A stretch of DNA of 64,000 bases from Aquatica leii (GCA_035610365.1 CM069432.1:176437027-176501026); one strand, 5' to 3'. Counted from the first letter of the stretch, positions 35,034-47,695 are shown. The notes: a model not told the origin generated them from the sequence alone. Numbers and translations are program-made.

Positions 35034-35449
35034 AAAATATATTAAATAGATTATTATGTTTGCCTTACGTTGATACATGTTAAAAACTAAAACGGCGCTC
35101 TATAAGTAACAGTGATTTAATTTAGGGAATATATTTTTTTAGTATAACAGTATAGTTTTAGTTTCATTGAGAACTAAAGGAGATATTTAGGATAACTGAA
35201 TGTTTTTCATGTACTGTTACTAATTCTCTTATTGTTTGCATTACCTGCTGGTAATACAGATGGTACATCTCTACAGAAGTTGTTCTTAGAAGCAAGTACT
35301 ATTGCACCCTATTCAATACAACAGGCGCTTGTCTGTATGACAATGAAAATATGACCTAATCTTTGTAAAATGTTCAAAATATGACTAATAATTAGGTGAA
35401 TCTAAAACATGGTGATTAATTGGTAAAGTATACTACCCTCCTATCTACA
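35034..35449. other. AT-rich DNA between foldback elements
   Basis: Nothing recognised. Confidence 0.5.
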
Positions 35450-35960
35450 ATGGTTGTGATTGATGGTTATTTTTATCTTCACGTAAGAGGGGAAATAAAA
35501 ACCACTCTATTCTTTATTATGGCTACGTTTTGTGCCTCAAGCGCGCAGTTTTTCAGGCCACTAAAAACGGTAAGTGAACAACATAACACAATTACATAAC
35601 AACTAAAAAATTTTTTTAACAGATACACTTATAAACAAAAACTTACAAACAACTAGATTAATTAATATCAGTTATTAGAATAACTAGATTAATTAATGAT
35701 ATCAGTTGCGGTATGCTTGTTGAACTAGTGGACTGTCTCCACTCAATAACCATTACTTGTAAGTTTTTTGTTTATATGTGTATATGTTAAAACATTTTCT
35801 TAGTTATGTAATTGTGTTATATTGTTCACTTACCGTCAATAAATTTTCAGTGGCCTAAAGAAGTGCACACTTGAGCTTGAGGCACATACCGTAGCCATAA
35901 AAAAATTGGTTTTTATTGCCTCTTCTACGTGAAGATAAAAATACCCATCAATCACAATGG
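35450..35960. mobile_element. Small foldback element
   Basis: Arms of about 200 bases: TTGTGATTGATGG and TTTTTATCTTCACGT at the left are mirrored at the right end. The centre holds a direct repeat, AACTAGATTAATTAAT, at about 35652 and 35681. The left arm contains ATGGCTACGTTTTGTGCC followed 30 bases later by a splice-donor-like CGGTAAGTG. Confidence 0.8.
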
Positions 35961-36582
35961 TGCTTTATGTTTATTATATAATGAAAATAAAAATTTCTGG
36001 GCCCTAGTGAAAACGCTAAAACAATTTAGTATCGTAAGATTACCCGATAACTAGGCTTTAGAGAACAAAATAACTTTCTTTTACGAAACCCTTTGAGTTC
36101 GTAAGTAACTAGCAACATGTTATAAAACAAATATGATCATAAGTTTGCTTCTTTATTCATTACCTCTAAATTATTTAGCATCTACCAAAACTTAAATATG
36201 CCAATAATGAAAATTAAAAGATTATTTTGCTCATATACGTGTGACGTAATTAGCATTTTACCAATATAGTGACATTATTTTGTATCTACCGTAACTGATT
36301 GATAACATAATTTTTAATTTCTAATACCCATTTATAAAACGAAAACGAGCGTGCTAATACAACAGTGAGCAATGAATCATCTTGAAAAATTTACCTGCCA
36401 CAGATAATCCACCCCCTGCTATGCACTTTTTTTTGAATAATAAGGTGGTTACAGTCTTTTGTCGCAAATACTTTGTATTGTTAGATAGTTGAAGCAAAAG
36501 GTTTGAGTATGAAATACTTTTTAAGAAATTGTACGTGCTGCGCCATCTACTTATTTAAGTCTTCGTAACAAGGAAATTTCCC
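35961..36582. other. AT-rich DNA, nothing recognised
   Basis: No gene or repeat supported. Confidence 0.5.
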
Positions 36583-36745
36583 AGCCTTAACGTTTCGCTG
36601 ATCATGCTGTCAGCTTCTTCAGAAGATTTCTAAAGAATGTCTTTAGATATCTTTTAAAGAAGCTGATAGCATGATCAGCAACACGTTAAGTAAAAGTTTT
36701 GTGACGCGGCAACACCCGAAAAACAGTGCTACCTTATTCTAAAAA
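36583..36745 (-). repeat. Hairpin repeat plus dispersed repeat, copy B
   Basis: GCTGATCATGCTGTCAGCTTCTT (36597) is mirrored by AAGAAGCTGATAGCATGATCAGC (36656), forming a hairpin of about 110 bases. Just right of it is the reverse complement of the 32260-32345 repeat. On the minus strand the left arm reads CTGAAGA, a GCTGA/TCAGC stem and GAAACG, a hammerhead-like core without a convincing cleavage site. Confidence 0.65.
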
Positions 36746-38286
36746 TTACTTGTTTTTAAAGTTTAATTTGTTTGTGTACATTTAACAGTATTTTCATTTG
36801 TTGCTTAACTTACTAGATGGGATATGTTCTTTAAAGTACTTTTTTCTATCAATACAGGAGTGTTATATGGGTAATAGAAATTTTAGAGATAAAAAATCAG
36901 CTGTTATTCAACCTTTAAAAAAGTTGATGTTTGGGTTAGTGCTTTATTAAATATTAAACTGTTTCAACGTTTTCAATATTTTTAAGTGATTTAAAATATT
37001 ACATACTTTGCTGTTGTGCCACTGTTACGTTAAGTAGGTATTTAACTAATATAGTTTTATTAATTATTATAAATAAACAAATATTATTGTATGTTACTAT
37101 GCAAATGACCGATAAAACGTATAAATACTGTCATAGTATTAACAGACAAAATAATAAACATTTATGAATACATTTAGATTAAAAAAATTATAAACAGAAA
37201 AGTTAAGAAAAAATACGAAAAATGTTGACATATGTTAGCGTACTCACTACCCGTTAAATTGAAGAGAATTGTTAAATACTTGCAACGTAAAAATTGCAAA
37301 AGAATTAATTAGTGTATTTTCTTAATGCAACGTTTTGTTGATCTAAGGTGTCCATTTTACAGAAGTTGCTAAAATTATGAAAGAAAAACCGGCATATTAA
37401 AGACCTAATACAGTCAGGTAATTTAATACCTTAAAAGGATAAAGTGGATAACTTAGATTTTCAAAACGTATCCATAAAAAATACACTAAATAAGTGTTTT
37501 TGTGTATTCAAAAAATTAAGACCTTGTTTCAATTTGAGAGTAGAAGTTTTAGTATGTTTCTTGAATTATTTACTTAACTAATCGATTAAAAACAAAACTG
37601 ATAAAACGAGACTAAACATACAAGAAAAAATTGTTATAATAGAATAAAAGAGAAGAAGATGTTTTAGAGAACGCATTAAGAACTTTGAAAATTACAATGT
37701 GGACATAGAGTTTAAAATAAGTTGAAATACGAAATACTTATTTTCACAATAGAATTTTTTTAATAGAATTTTTTTAATCTATCCATCCATAATTTCAGTC
37801 ATCTAAAAAACTACAAATTTTTTTAATATACCTAAATGATTTTACAACTAGATTGGTATGAAAAACATAGTTTTTCTCACTTTTCTTCTAGACAAGTTAA
37901 ATTATTTTTATTGAAATTAAATTTATAGTTGTTTAATGAATTGATTTATTCAAGAAAAAAATCATTTAAGAAACTGCATGGTGTATTTAAAATAAAAACA
38001 GATATTAATTTTCAATAATAAAAACAAAATTTATTTAAATAATAAATTAATGTAAGTATTTTTATTATTAAATACATAAATGAAGGACGTTTCTGGTTCA
38101 ATTATTAGAATCAGAATTATTATTATAAGCACGACTATGTCTTTCATTTTCAAAACTTTTGTCCACCATATTATTTACACTTAAGAATAACTACATTTCT
38201 GACAATTCATATAAAATTGCACATTTGGTTTAGCATTTGAAAATTTTAGCTCAAAGTTAAACGGTCACTTAAGCATTGTATCGGAA
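36746..38286. other. AT-rich DNA, nothing recognised
   Basis: No gene or repeat supported. Confidence 0.5.
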
Positions 38287-39175
38287 TCTATATATATAAA
38301 AATGTTATGTTGGTTTGTGTACGCTTCAAAAACTCAAAAAGTTCTGCACCGATTGAGTTGAAATTTTAACATGATATAAAATCCGCATCAAGGATGGTTT
38401 TTATATATTTTTTGCATCAGTCACATATCTGCGACCGCGAGAAAATAATTTTTTTTAACGATCAGCTGTGTATCAGTGACCGCGCCATCTGCCATAAGCT
38501 AGGAAAACACTCGCTGACAACCTAATGACGCAGTCACATGAGAAACAATTTCGTTCCTAATTACATTGTTTATTTACAAAAAAAATTGCATCTAATTCTG
38601 ATTATTATACAATCTGAATTAAATATTCACTTAAATCAAGAATTTTTAATAGTGTTGTGATCGAACTGCGCCTTTCACCAAATCGTAAGTAGAAGTTATA
38701 TTTTATATCAAAAATTGACAGTAAAAATATTATTAACTGACAGGCAAAATAAAAGGACTTATTATAATTCAAGTGGATTTCTAACAGAAGTGAGTGGTTA
38801 TATCTTTTTTATTACATCTAACACGTGGACGTAATTATATTATTTATTTTGGATTAACCTCACTTTTAATGTATATAAATATAATTACATTAAAACTAGC
38901 AATTATTAATTAATACGAATGTCAATATAGTAAACATCAATTAATTTCAATAATAAAATCAAATAAGATAACAATTAAATGTAAAACAGTTCACAGTTAG
39001 AAAATGAAAACATAAAGACGTGCATTTTTGATTACATTTTTCATAATTTTCTTATATTTTTCGTTTTTAATAATTTATTCATTCATTTTGAATTCGAAAA
39101 AATCTTTGTTTTGTTTCTCATTTCTCAACCATTTAATCACAATGTGCCACTGCGAAGCGTGGCAGGGTACAGCTA
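38287..39175 (+). mobile_element. Non-autonomous Helitron, copy 2
   Basis: Starts TCTATATATATAAAAATGTTATG after an A, and ends with hairpin TGCCAC/GTGGCA (39145-39164) and GGGTACAGCTA. The expected terminal CTAG reads CTAT because the next Helitron begins at once. It is the same family as 7189-7886 but has about 190 more bases near its 3' end (about 38930-39120). Confidence 0.9.
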
Positions 39176-40288
39176 TCTATAATATAAAAATGAATCGCAA
39201 AATGTGTTGGTAAGCGCATAACTCAACAACGCCTGGACCAATTTGACAATTTTTTTTAAATGTTCGAAATAAAGAAAAAAAACAAACTGTCAATGTCAAT
39301 TTACGGTTGTACATTGTGTTGTTTTTCTTGGATTTTCTGTAACCTTATATACTGAGTTTGCAAAACAGAAGTATGTTTTTAATACTCTTATGAAAGTAAC
39401 AAATGATGAAACTGGCGGGATTTACTTCTTAGATGCACCTGGTGGTACAGGAAAAACTTTTTTGATTTCTATATTATTAGCAACATTCGCTCACAAAATA
39501 AAATTGCACTTGCACTCGCTTTGTCGGGAATTGCAGCAACTTTGCTTGAAAGTGGTCGAACAGTCCATTCAGCACTAAAATTGCCATTAAATATGCAAAG
39601 CAATGAAACTCCAACCTGCAACATTTCAAAGAACTCTGCAATGGCAAAGGTTTTGCAGCAATGTAAAATTATTGTTTAGGCGAATCGAGGATATATAAAT
39701 CAGTTGATTCGGCTACTAACGAAGATGATGTAGTCAACTATCCACCGGAATTTTTAAACTTGCTGGACTTGCCAGGATTGCCACCTCACAATCTTCAATG
39801 AAAGGTTGGATCGGTTGTTATAATGTTGCGAAATATCAACCAACCGCGTCTTTGCAACAGAACACGGTTAGCGATAAAAAAATTACTAAACAACGTGCTA
39901 GAAGCAACTATACTCAAAGGAAAGTATAAAGGAGAAAATGTTCTCATACCGCGCATCCCAATCATTCCGACTGATGTGCCATTTTAGTTTAAATGACTAC
40001 AGTTTCCAGTGCGGCTTGCTTTTGCTATGACCATAAACAAGTCCCAGGGGCAATCATTAAGTGTTTGTGGTATTAATCTGGAAAACCCATGTTTCTCACA
40101 TGGTCAATTGTATGTTGCATGTTCCCGTGTTGGAAAACCATCAGATTTGTTTGTCTATGCGCCAGGTAATCACCAGGGTGACGGTTCTGTTCAGAAGAAT
40201 TTTTTACCCCGACTATAAAATACGTAGGAACAAAAAATTGCAATATTAAAAATCTTTTTGACAGTACGAAGTCTGTCGGGTCCGCTAG
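39176..40288 (+). mobile_element. Helitron with helicase remnants
   Basis: Begins TCTATAATATAAAAATG and ends with a hairpin (GACAG/CTGTC, 40260-40277), then GGGTCCGCTAG and a T. Its ends differ from those of copy 2, so it belongs to a second family. Helicase remnants inside show it derives from an autonomous element; the Rep nuclease part is absent. Confidence 0.9.
39343..40218 (+). pseudogene. Helitron PIF1-like helicase, internally deleted
   Basis: The helicase unwinds DNA during rolling-circle transposition. From about 39360 the frame reads KVTNDETGG, then DAPGGTGKTF, the Walker A motif, at about 39430-39460. A one-base break near 39500 changes frame, and the true frame continues to about 39676. 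Then a large piece, including the Walker B region, is missing. After about 39680 come fragments of the C-terminal half, ending with [24 protein letters not shown] and a DLFVYAP-like tail (40009-40218). Several stops and frame changes: not functional. Confidence 0.85.
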
Positions 40289-40964
40289 TATTGTATAACG
40301 ATTTTATTTTTTTCAATTAAATTTGATATAACGCAGTTTGAATAGTATCTCAAAAATCCTTGCTTATTTTTTTAGGCTAAACTTATTATTTGTGTTATAT
40401 GTACTATACTCAAATTTAATTTCTTATATGAATATACGTTTATTTATATACGTGAATTTACTAAAATTAAAACACACAAAAAATTAACAAACTCAGAACT
40501 AAGTAATACAATAACTTGCTAAATTAATTAGACTAACTTTAAACTTTCTAATGCCTGTTTATATAACAAGCATTATCCTTGCCAAGAAAACTCCAATACT
40601 TCCGGTATCGTGTCGAATGTTCTAGAACGTTTTACATTTATAGAATGTTACAGTAGATTATATTGATAATTTTTTACTGTATCAATTAACCAATAGAAAA
40701 ATTTTATTTTATTGCATTTTTTAAAATTCAACCAATCATCAACGGATTACAGCGATAACACCACGGGCGTGATGTTATCAGACAAAGCAGACATGATATA
40801 TTAAAATGTCAAATTAAATGTCAGATAGTAAATCAATTCATAATAATGATACACAGATTTGATGACATTTGTAAGTACAAAATTAACTAAATTCCTTTAG
40901 AAAATACACCATAAAACACAATTAATTGGTATTAATTGATTAAAAAACTTGGAAAGTAGTAAAA
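40289..40964. other. AT-rich DNA with a small palindrome
   Basis: No gene. GATAACACCACGGG and its near complement form a 26-base palindrome at 40754-40779. Confidence 0.5.
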
Positions 40965-41178
40965 AATTATCTTACCGAATACCCCTCGAGCATTGATAAA
41001 TACTCAAAATTTTGTCGTAGAGAATGTTTCAAGCGTGTTTCTTTAAGGTAATAGCACTCGGCCTTCGGCCTCATGCTATTACCAAGAAACACGCTTTCAA
41101 CAATCTCTATAACAAAATTATCTCGGTATTATCAATGCTCTAGGGGTATTATAGCTGATAATATTTTTTTTAAATTTG
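40965..41178. repeat. CpG-cored long palindrome
   Basis: Near-perfect hairpin of about 210 bases. Left arm phrases ATACCCCTCGAGCATTGATAA, AAGCGTGTTTCTT and GGTAATAGCA are mirrored on the right around the centre GGCCTTCGGCC. It lies just outside the left arm of the giant inverted duplication. Confidence 0.85.
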
Positions 41179-41440
41179 TATATTTTAAACTAAACTAAAA
41201 AATTAAATAAAGTTTATTAAAAAAAGTAAATAAAGATTTACATAAAAAATGCAATTAATTCAACCAAATTAAAAATTTTTATAACATATCATTTATATAC
41301 TTATAATAATAAAATAAGTAAAATATTTTAAACCAAATACATCACATACTTTTATATTTACTTATTTAAATCGATCTAATAATGGTCCTCGTTTATTCCG
41401 GTAATGACTTGTGAAATGCACAGTAAAGATGTGAACGATA

Positions 41441-42667
41441 TTAATCTTGCTTTTCCTCATCCTTATCAGACCAGCTACATGAGTCTTCATCGAATGAGTC
41501 GTTGACATTAAAGGTTAACGATTCACAATAAGTGTCTATTATATGTTTCTTTGCACCTTCACTTGCAATTTTTTCGTTTACCAAAGACTCCACCTTATTT
41601 AACTTAAACGTAATGTTTCTAGTTCCAACCCAATTCTTAACAATACCCCAAATTTTTTCTTTTGGGATTAATTCTGGGTGATCCACTACAGAATTTTTGG
41701 GAAGATTGGGAATTAATTGATGTTCCAACCAACGATTATAACTGTTAAAATTCATTTCGTCATGGTAGTCTCCACTGTGCATTGTTAACAAATCCATCAT
41801 TACCACCAGCATGTACGATAAATAACCGTTTACCCTTAGATATTGAGCACTTCAGACCTTGATTTGATTTATCAGTCCATTGGTAAGAAGTTGTATGGGA
41901 AGCATGAATGTAAGTTTCATTGGTATAAATGATGGGACTTCCTTCTTTACAATACCTAGTTATTGCTCGTATGTATGATACTCGTAAATTTCGCACATCA
42001 TGACGTTCCATCAACATAGGACGATTATCAGTGTTTTTTGCCATCTAAAAAAAGTATATATTTATCCTTCAATTCAAGTTCAAGAATTACGATTTTATTT
42101 ACAAAACAATCAAATCTATTTATTTGAGTAAAAGTAGAACATCGAATAAATTTATAGAATGTAATTATTATACCTAAATCCTAGTTTTTTTAAGTTTTTT
42201 CTTAATGAAGTTTCTTTGCCAGAAAAGCCAATGGCATCGGCATCCTTGATTTTCTCGTAAATAACCTTCAAAGTAGGAGTTGGTCTATCAGTAAGATGGA
42301 AATTGTAAACAATTCTTCGTATAATTAGTTCAGCACAATTGTCTACTGTTAATTTAGGAGATGCTTTATGAAATTCTTTTCTCGATGATTTAAATGTAGT
42401 TTGTTCGCCATTTTGAATTAACTTGCCTTCTCGCACAATACGTACTACAGTAGCTTGTGAAACTCCTGTTGTTTGAACAACCGTATCAATAAGATTTACA
42501 AAATAAATTATTGAATGTATGTAATGCATAACCTAACAATTACCTTTCTCATTTCTTTCTTTAAAATACGAATAAACATTCCATTCTATTGTCCTGGATT
42601 CTTTAGGATAAGTGCCGCTTTTCGTAGCCGAAGATGCAGCAGCACTAATTTTGCGTTCATCAGACAT
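41441..42667 (-). pseudogene. IS630/Tc1-like transposase, left copy
   Basis: DDE transposase that would cut and paste the element. The start is ATG at 42667 (MSDERKIS). Exon 1 ends at a GTAATT donor after NEK; exon 2 carries a helix-turn-helix (GVSQATVVRIVREGK) and ends at LGFR before GTATAA. Exon 3 (42044 leftward) has a one-base break at its start, then TDNRPMLMERHDVRN, NETYIHASHTTSYQW and KGKRLFIVHAGG. After another break the C-terminal frame 41812-41441 follows. The first catalytic Asp is Asn (YTNET), and the segment with the second Asp is deleted between NSVV and DHPEL. The last box reads IPKE where the right copy has NPIE. Not catalytic. The tail is acidic (SDKDEEK). Confidence 0.8.
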
Positions 42668-43437
42668 GCTGTAATCAAACTTGAATCGTAACAAAATCGA
42701 TCACAAAAAATATTTTACTTACTTGTAACTCAATAATACAGACAGCGGAGTTTTGAAAAAACTGGTTGTAGTTTTATTAATAGACTTGAGAAACGATAAT
42801 ATGAAAAATAAGTAAACGGAAAGAAGCAATCAAAACAATTAAAATGGCGATTACTGGTCGACGTTTTTAGTTCGATCTATAAATCGTTTCATCGCATAAA
42901 ATCTCTATATATCGCACTTGCACGTACGAATTTTGAGATCTGCGCAAGAATCATCAAATAACGCATTTGCTCTACAAACATTCGATTATTTTATTATAAT
43001 TAATTAGAGATATAATTGCAAGATGGCCTGGTTCTACACATGATAGCACTATATTAATTCAAGTACGTTACGAGCCAAATTTCAAGCAGATGAACTTAGG
43101 CACGCTTGGCTGTTAGGTAATAATGGTCACGCATGTAAAAATTATTTATTAACATCATTTTGAAACGCACAAAAACCTACCGAGAAAAGGTATAACAATG
43201 CACAAATTCCAAAAAAACCAAAAATACTATGGAAAGAACTTTTAAAGTTTTAAAAGACGTTTTGCTTGCTTATCTATGAGATTGCTTATAAAAATAGAAA
43301 AAATCACTGGATGTAATTGTGGCTACAGCAGTTTTACATATTAGAAGATATAATACAGCAAAACAACAACCTCTCTGCTAGAACAGTGCTTGTAAATATT
43401 GTGTTTTCAAGATAAATATAGAACAATTTAGTTTTTT

Positions 43438-44340
43438 TTAATCAATGTTTAATTTAGTTGTTAATTTCATTAAGTGAAATTCAACAATTTGTGTTTCAAC
43501 TTGTTCCTGTTTTAGTTTTTTTTCCTCCTGTGCCTTTTGAATTTTAATTATGTCGTACTGTAGTTCTTCGCTTTTTTTTTAAACACTAGATGTTGTATTC
43601 CATGAATGTTTTTTTATAAATAAGGTCGGTTTTATTTTTTCTTTTGTATGAGTATATGAATGTACATTTTATACACATCATTAATGGTTCTTCTTTTTAG
43701 GTAAGAATTTTAAAAATTTTTTAAAGTGCTTCTTTTGGGAATTTTTGATTTTTTAGCATAATTTCAATTGGTACATCTTTGACAGTAATAACATTGTTTG
43801 TTGACGTCGATGCCAGTAAATTACTTTCCGTAACAGGTTGATCTAATTGAGTGATGCCACGACTATTCTCTATGATCGTCTGATCTATTTCATCCAAAAC
43901 AATTTTTTATAATTGTATCATAACCGCTTAACAAAAAATATTGTTTAAATAAATAAATTAATAAAAAGCAATTTTGATATAAACACAGATTGTCTTCAAA
44001 TGAGTTAAATGCATAATGTATTGATACGGGTTTGTACAATACTTATAATTGTAACTTACCGTTAATAAAATAACTCCAAGAAGAATTGAATCGGCTACGA
44101 AAATGTTTGAATTGTGGTTTTAGCAGGCTTAAGAACCTATCCTGCATGTTATTAACTTTGGCCCATTGCCCCTTCTTTTTTTTTATATTTGTACCTAGAA
44201 ATTAAAATGTTTTTACCTTTTAAGTTCATACTTTATTGTTTTATTTACCTTATCTTTTTTTAGCTTACGGTTTATGTTATTGTAAGTTGTCTTTAACTAT
44301 ATTCCATTCCCTGAGATATTCGTCGTCATTGCATTAAAAC
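43438..44340 (-). pseudogene. MADF-like coding remnant, left copy
   Basis: Coding-like exons on the minus strand. Near 44330-44250: DDEYLREWNIVKDNLQ, then stops. After a GTAAAT donor and TTCTAG acceptor comes an exon (about 44205-44060) with GQWAKVNNMQDRFLSLLKP and FNSSWSYFING, ending at GTAAGT. Near 43905-43725: LDEIDQTIIENSRG and on to FPKEAL. The last exon, 43572-43438, is a Lys/Glu/Gln coiled coil (EELQYDIIKIQKAQEEK) ending at TAA. W-x2-I-x2-N, KGQW and SxWxYF spacing suggests a MADF or SANT-like DNA-binding protein with a C-terminal oligomerising helix, as in Harbinger accessory proteins or host MADF factors. Family assignment is tentative. Confidence 0.4.
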
Positions 44341-45479
44341 GAAACGTCACGAAATGTCACCTTTCATTTTTTTCTAATTGTTACAGAAACCGTTTTTTAT
44401 TTTCGATTACATCAAAAAACAAATCGGTGATAATATTTAATAAAAGGTAAGATTGATACTTTGCTCACGTTTTTTTCATTTTTACGTTAACTTAAACACG
44501 CGGAAGTTTCACTGCACAATCGCGAATTTGCTAATAATGCACCCTAACTTGACCAATATGCGTCATCGATACATAGTCGCGTGTTAAAATACCGTTGGTC
44601 GAAAATTGAAATCAAAAATTTGATGGTGCAACACGAATGTCATCTTTTGGAATTTAACCTTAGTTAGCTATTAATCGCGGTTTAGTTAAATTGATTCACG
44701 TAATCACGTAAGGAATTAACTTTAATTTTAATTAAATATTTAATTCACTGTCTGTAAACCCACTCTACAGCAATTGTATTTTATATTGATATAACAAAAC
44801 TATACTATATAAAATTCAGTTCACTTTATCGAATGTGTGTAGAAAATCTATTAGAGAACGTTGTTTGTGTCAGTTTTCCACACATTGATCCTTCTCTCGG
44901 ATATACAAAAAATTAATTCGTTTCGTAGATATGTACACAAAAAACGTCAAATTATGTAAAGAATAGCGCGTAAAATATAATTCTAACAGCAATAAGCAAA
45001 CGTTACTGCTAGGTAAAAATACAAATAAATTATAAATTTTCTCAAAAAGAAAATCATCAGGTTGGTATGTTTTAGCAAATAAAAACTAATGCTGGCACTT
45101 AAAATAATTTACGTTATCGAATATTTTACTTTTGTGACGGTTCTATATAAAATCATCCAAAACCGTAGTAAAAACAACGCACAAGGTCAGTTCGACGGCG
45201 ACTTCAGGCGCACAGTAGTCAAAACAAAACTATAACGTATACCTATAATTATTTTTTTATAATTTTATTTTCACTAAAATGATTTTTCTTGCACTAAATG
45301 TTAGGATTGGTAACGTTCTAAAATATTAATATCATTTACTTGTATTTTAACTAAAATCGTAAAAGTAGTTTTATTTAAACAATATTCTTGAACTCATGGC
45401 AGAATTAATAGTAAATAGTAAACTTTTTATTTTATACACAAGATATTAAAAGCGCAAAATTATATTTTAATTTAGTAAA

Positions 45480-47695
45480 CAGTCATAGTAATTTACGTAA
45501 CAAGCGTCAAAAGTAAAGCATAGCATAACGATCGTTAATGCGACGCGATGCCGCACGGTCGAGCGTTGCATGTGAGTGAGTTATGCTATGAAACTTTCGA
45601 CGAGAGTAACATACATAATTTTTTGTGATGCTTTTTATCAAATTACATTCTTTTATTTTAAAATTACCAGACATATAATGTTGGTATTACATTTATTACT
45701 AAATCTGTCAACTTGATATTACTTTTAACACTTAGTCTTATGTGGACTATTACTTTTTAATTTTGTAGCCTTTTTTGTCTATTACGTAACTACACAAACA
45801 AACAAATATTAACATTTGCAATGTTGGCAACACAAAAAATGAAACTAACGTTTGATAAAGGTAATACAATATTTCTACAAGTATAACAATCCTAAATTTC
45901 AGATTCCTTTATTTCACGTTTTCAAACCAAAACTTCCAACACGCCACTCATTTTGTAGTTGTCATTAGTTGCACATCAAAAACTAATAAAAACACGCAAC
46001 AATTACGTGTCACGGTTTTAGTTGGTTTGCTGATTACAATGACATAAATTGAAAATAAAAATATAACCTAGCAATCCAACAGTTTAATTTTTATAGTAGA
46101 ATTTAGATTACTACGGATTATTTCATTATTATAAGTTTCTATTCTGTCATTCTCCCATTAAGTTAACAAAATTACATGCATATGTAATCATAAAAATGCA
46201 TGAATATAAAGATCAATACTAACTTACAGATAACAAACATGTTCGGAAAAACATCTAGTTATCTGGCAACTGTTAATAAATGCTAAAAGCTAATTGCTCT
46301 CCTCTGACATCATATTATTTATATCAATGCACAAGCAAAAATTCAAATACAAAAATAGACAAAACAACTTCGGTTACAACAATGATTCAAACTCTCATCT
46401 TAATAAAGACTCCGGCCGTGGAAGCCTTTCCTCTTACACACTTTAACATTGTTTATTAGTTTTTTTAATCAAACGCACATGTTAATAACTATATCTGCAA
46501 TGTTTATTTAGTACAAAACCTAAAATGCATTTTTTTTGTTAATAGTAAAATGCAAAAACATTAATTTTTTGTACATAGAATAGAAAGTAGTAAAACGAAG
46601 TAAAACTGCTTCAGAAAAAATAAATTCGGTAAAAAATTAGCAAGATAAGAAAATTAAATTTTAACAAAGTGTTTATAATTACAAGATACGACAGAAACAT
46701 TGTAATTAAATTATTAGAAGAACCATGGGCAATCTGTAGAAGAAGCCACGCTATCTGTTAAATTAATTAAAACCGTAAATTTTAAGAAAATCCGCAAATC
46801 AATTTTCTTCGTGTTTTGCAAATTAAAACCATTGGCGAGTATTAAGTTTTCTATAGAAATAATCTGTAAAACGCAATATAAGGAAATGAAATTAATCTAC
46901 AATTACTCGTTTTGCAAATGAGCTTCTAACGACGTTGTTAAATATTAAACTTCTACCAAAAGAAAATTTAAAAATTATTTTAAAATTTTGCATGCAAATT
47001 CTAAACCATTAGTAATATTATTAGCTCAAATTGTTGAGATTAACTTACGTTATCAATTAAACATATTGCTTTTACAAAGATCAAAAACATTTTTACGATT
47101 TTGCAATGTTATAAATCTAACATTTTATGCAGTATCTTATTAAACAGTTCGTAATAGGTAATTTTATAATATATAATTCAATAAGCTATAGTAGTCAAGT
47201 TGACATAATTTTATATGTTTAAATTGAACAAAAAGATTAAAAAAGTTTATATTCTAAAAAATTTTAATATAATTTAAAACGTTTTATATACTTTTACTAA
47301 TTACGAAAAACGTTAACGTTGCCTTTAAACCTGTTTTACAAAAAAAAACAAAATTATATTTATGTTGACTTATAACATCTGTAATAATTATAAGTATAAC
47401 ATGTCTAGTATTAAAGATTACTATCATTAAAATATTTAATTAACAAAATATTAAATAAATAAATATAAATTAATTGGTGTTACAAGAAAGTTTATATTTT
47501 TGTTTTTCTGTAAAAGCGGTTTTCAGTGTTAATAAATATTTGTATCAATCAATTATTTGAAAATAAAGCTGTTGTAATTATGTTTATTCCTAATTTTTAT
47601 TATGGCTTTGCAAGTAATTCTACATACTATACGTTTATTATGACATAATGCATTTGTATATACATTAAAAACAGGTTACAAAATATATAACAACA
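45480..47695. other. Unique spacer of giant inverted duplication
   Basis: About 2.2 kb of AT-rich DNA without an open frame I trust. It contains the CpG-cored hairpin at 45505-45602 and nothing else that I recognise. Confidence 0.6.
45505..45602. repeat. CpG-cored palindromic hairpin
   Basis: CGTCAAAAGTAAAGCATAGC and its near complement pair as arms around a loop with GCGACGCGATGCCGCACGG. It is 25 bases inside the spacer from the left arm junction. Confidence 0.65.

Larger units (their letters stand above)
41259..45479 (-). repeat. Left arm of giant inverted duplication
   Basis: Reverse complement of 47696-52446 from TTCAACCAAATT at the outer end to TTTAGTAAA at the inner end. Differences are scattered single bases plus one insertion of about 530 bases in the other arm. 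Contents from outside in: IS630-like transposase (41441-42667), AT-rich DNA, MADF-like remnant (about 43438-44340), and AT-rich DNA with nothing recognised to 45479. Equal damage in both arms shows that decay began before duplication. Confidence 0.95.

Noticed and set aside
40965..41178. Outer end of the giant inverted duplication
   Set aside because: The palindrome is not present beyond the right arm, so it lies outside the duplication.
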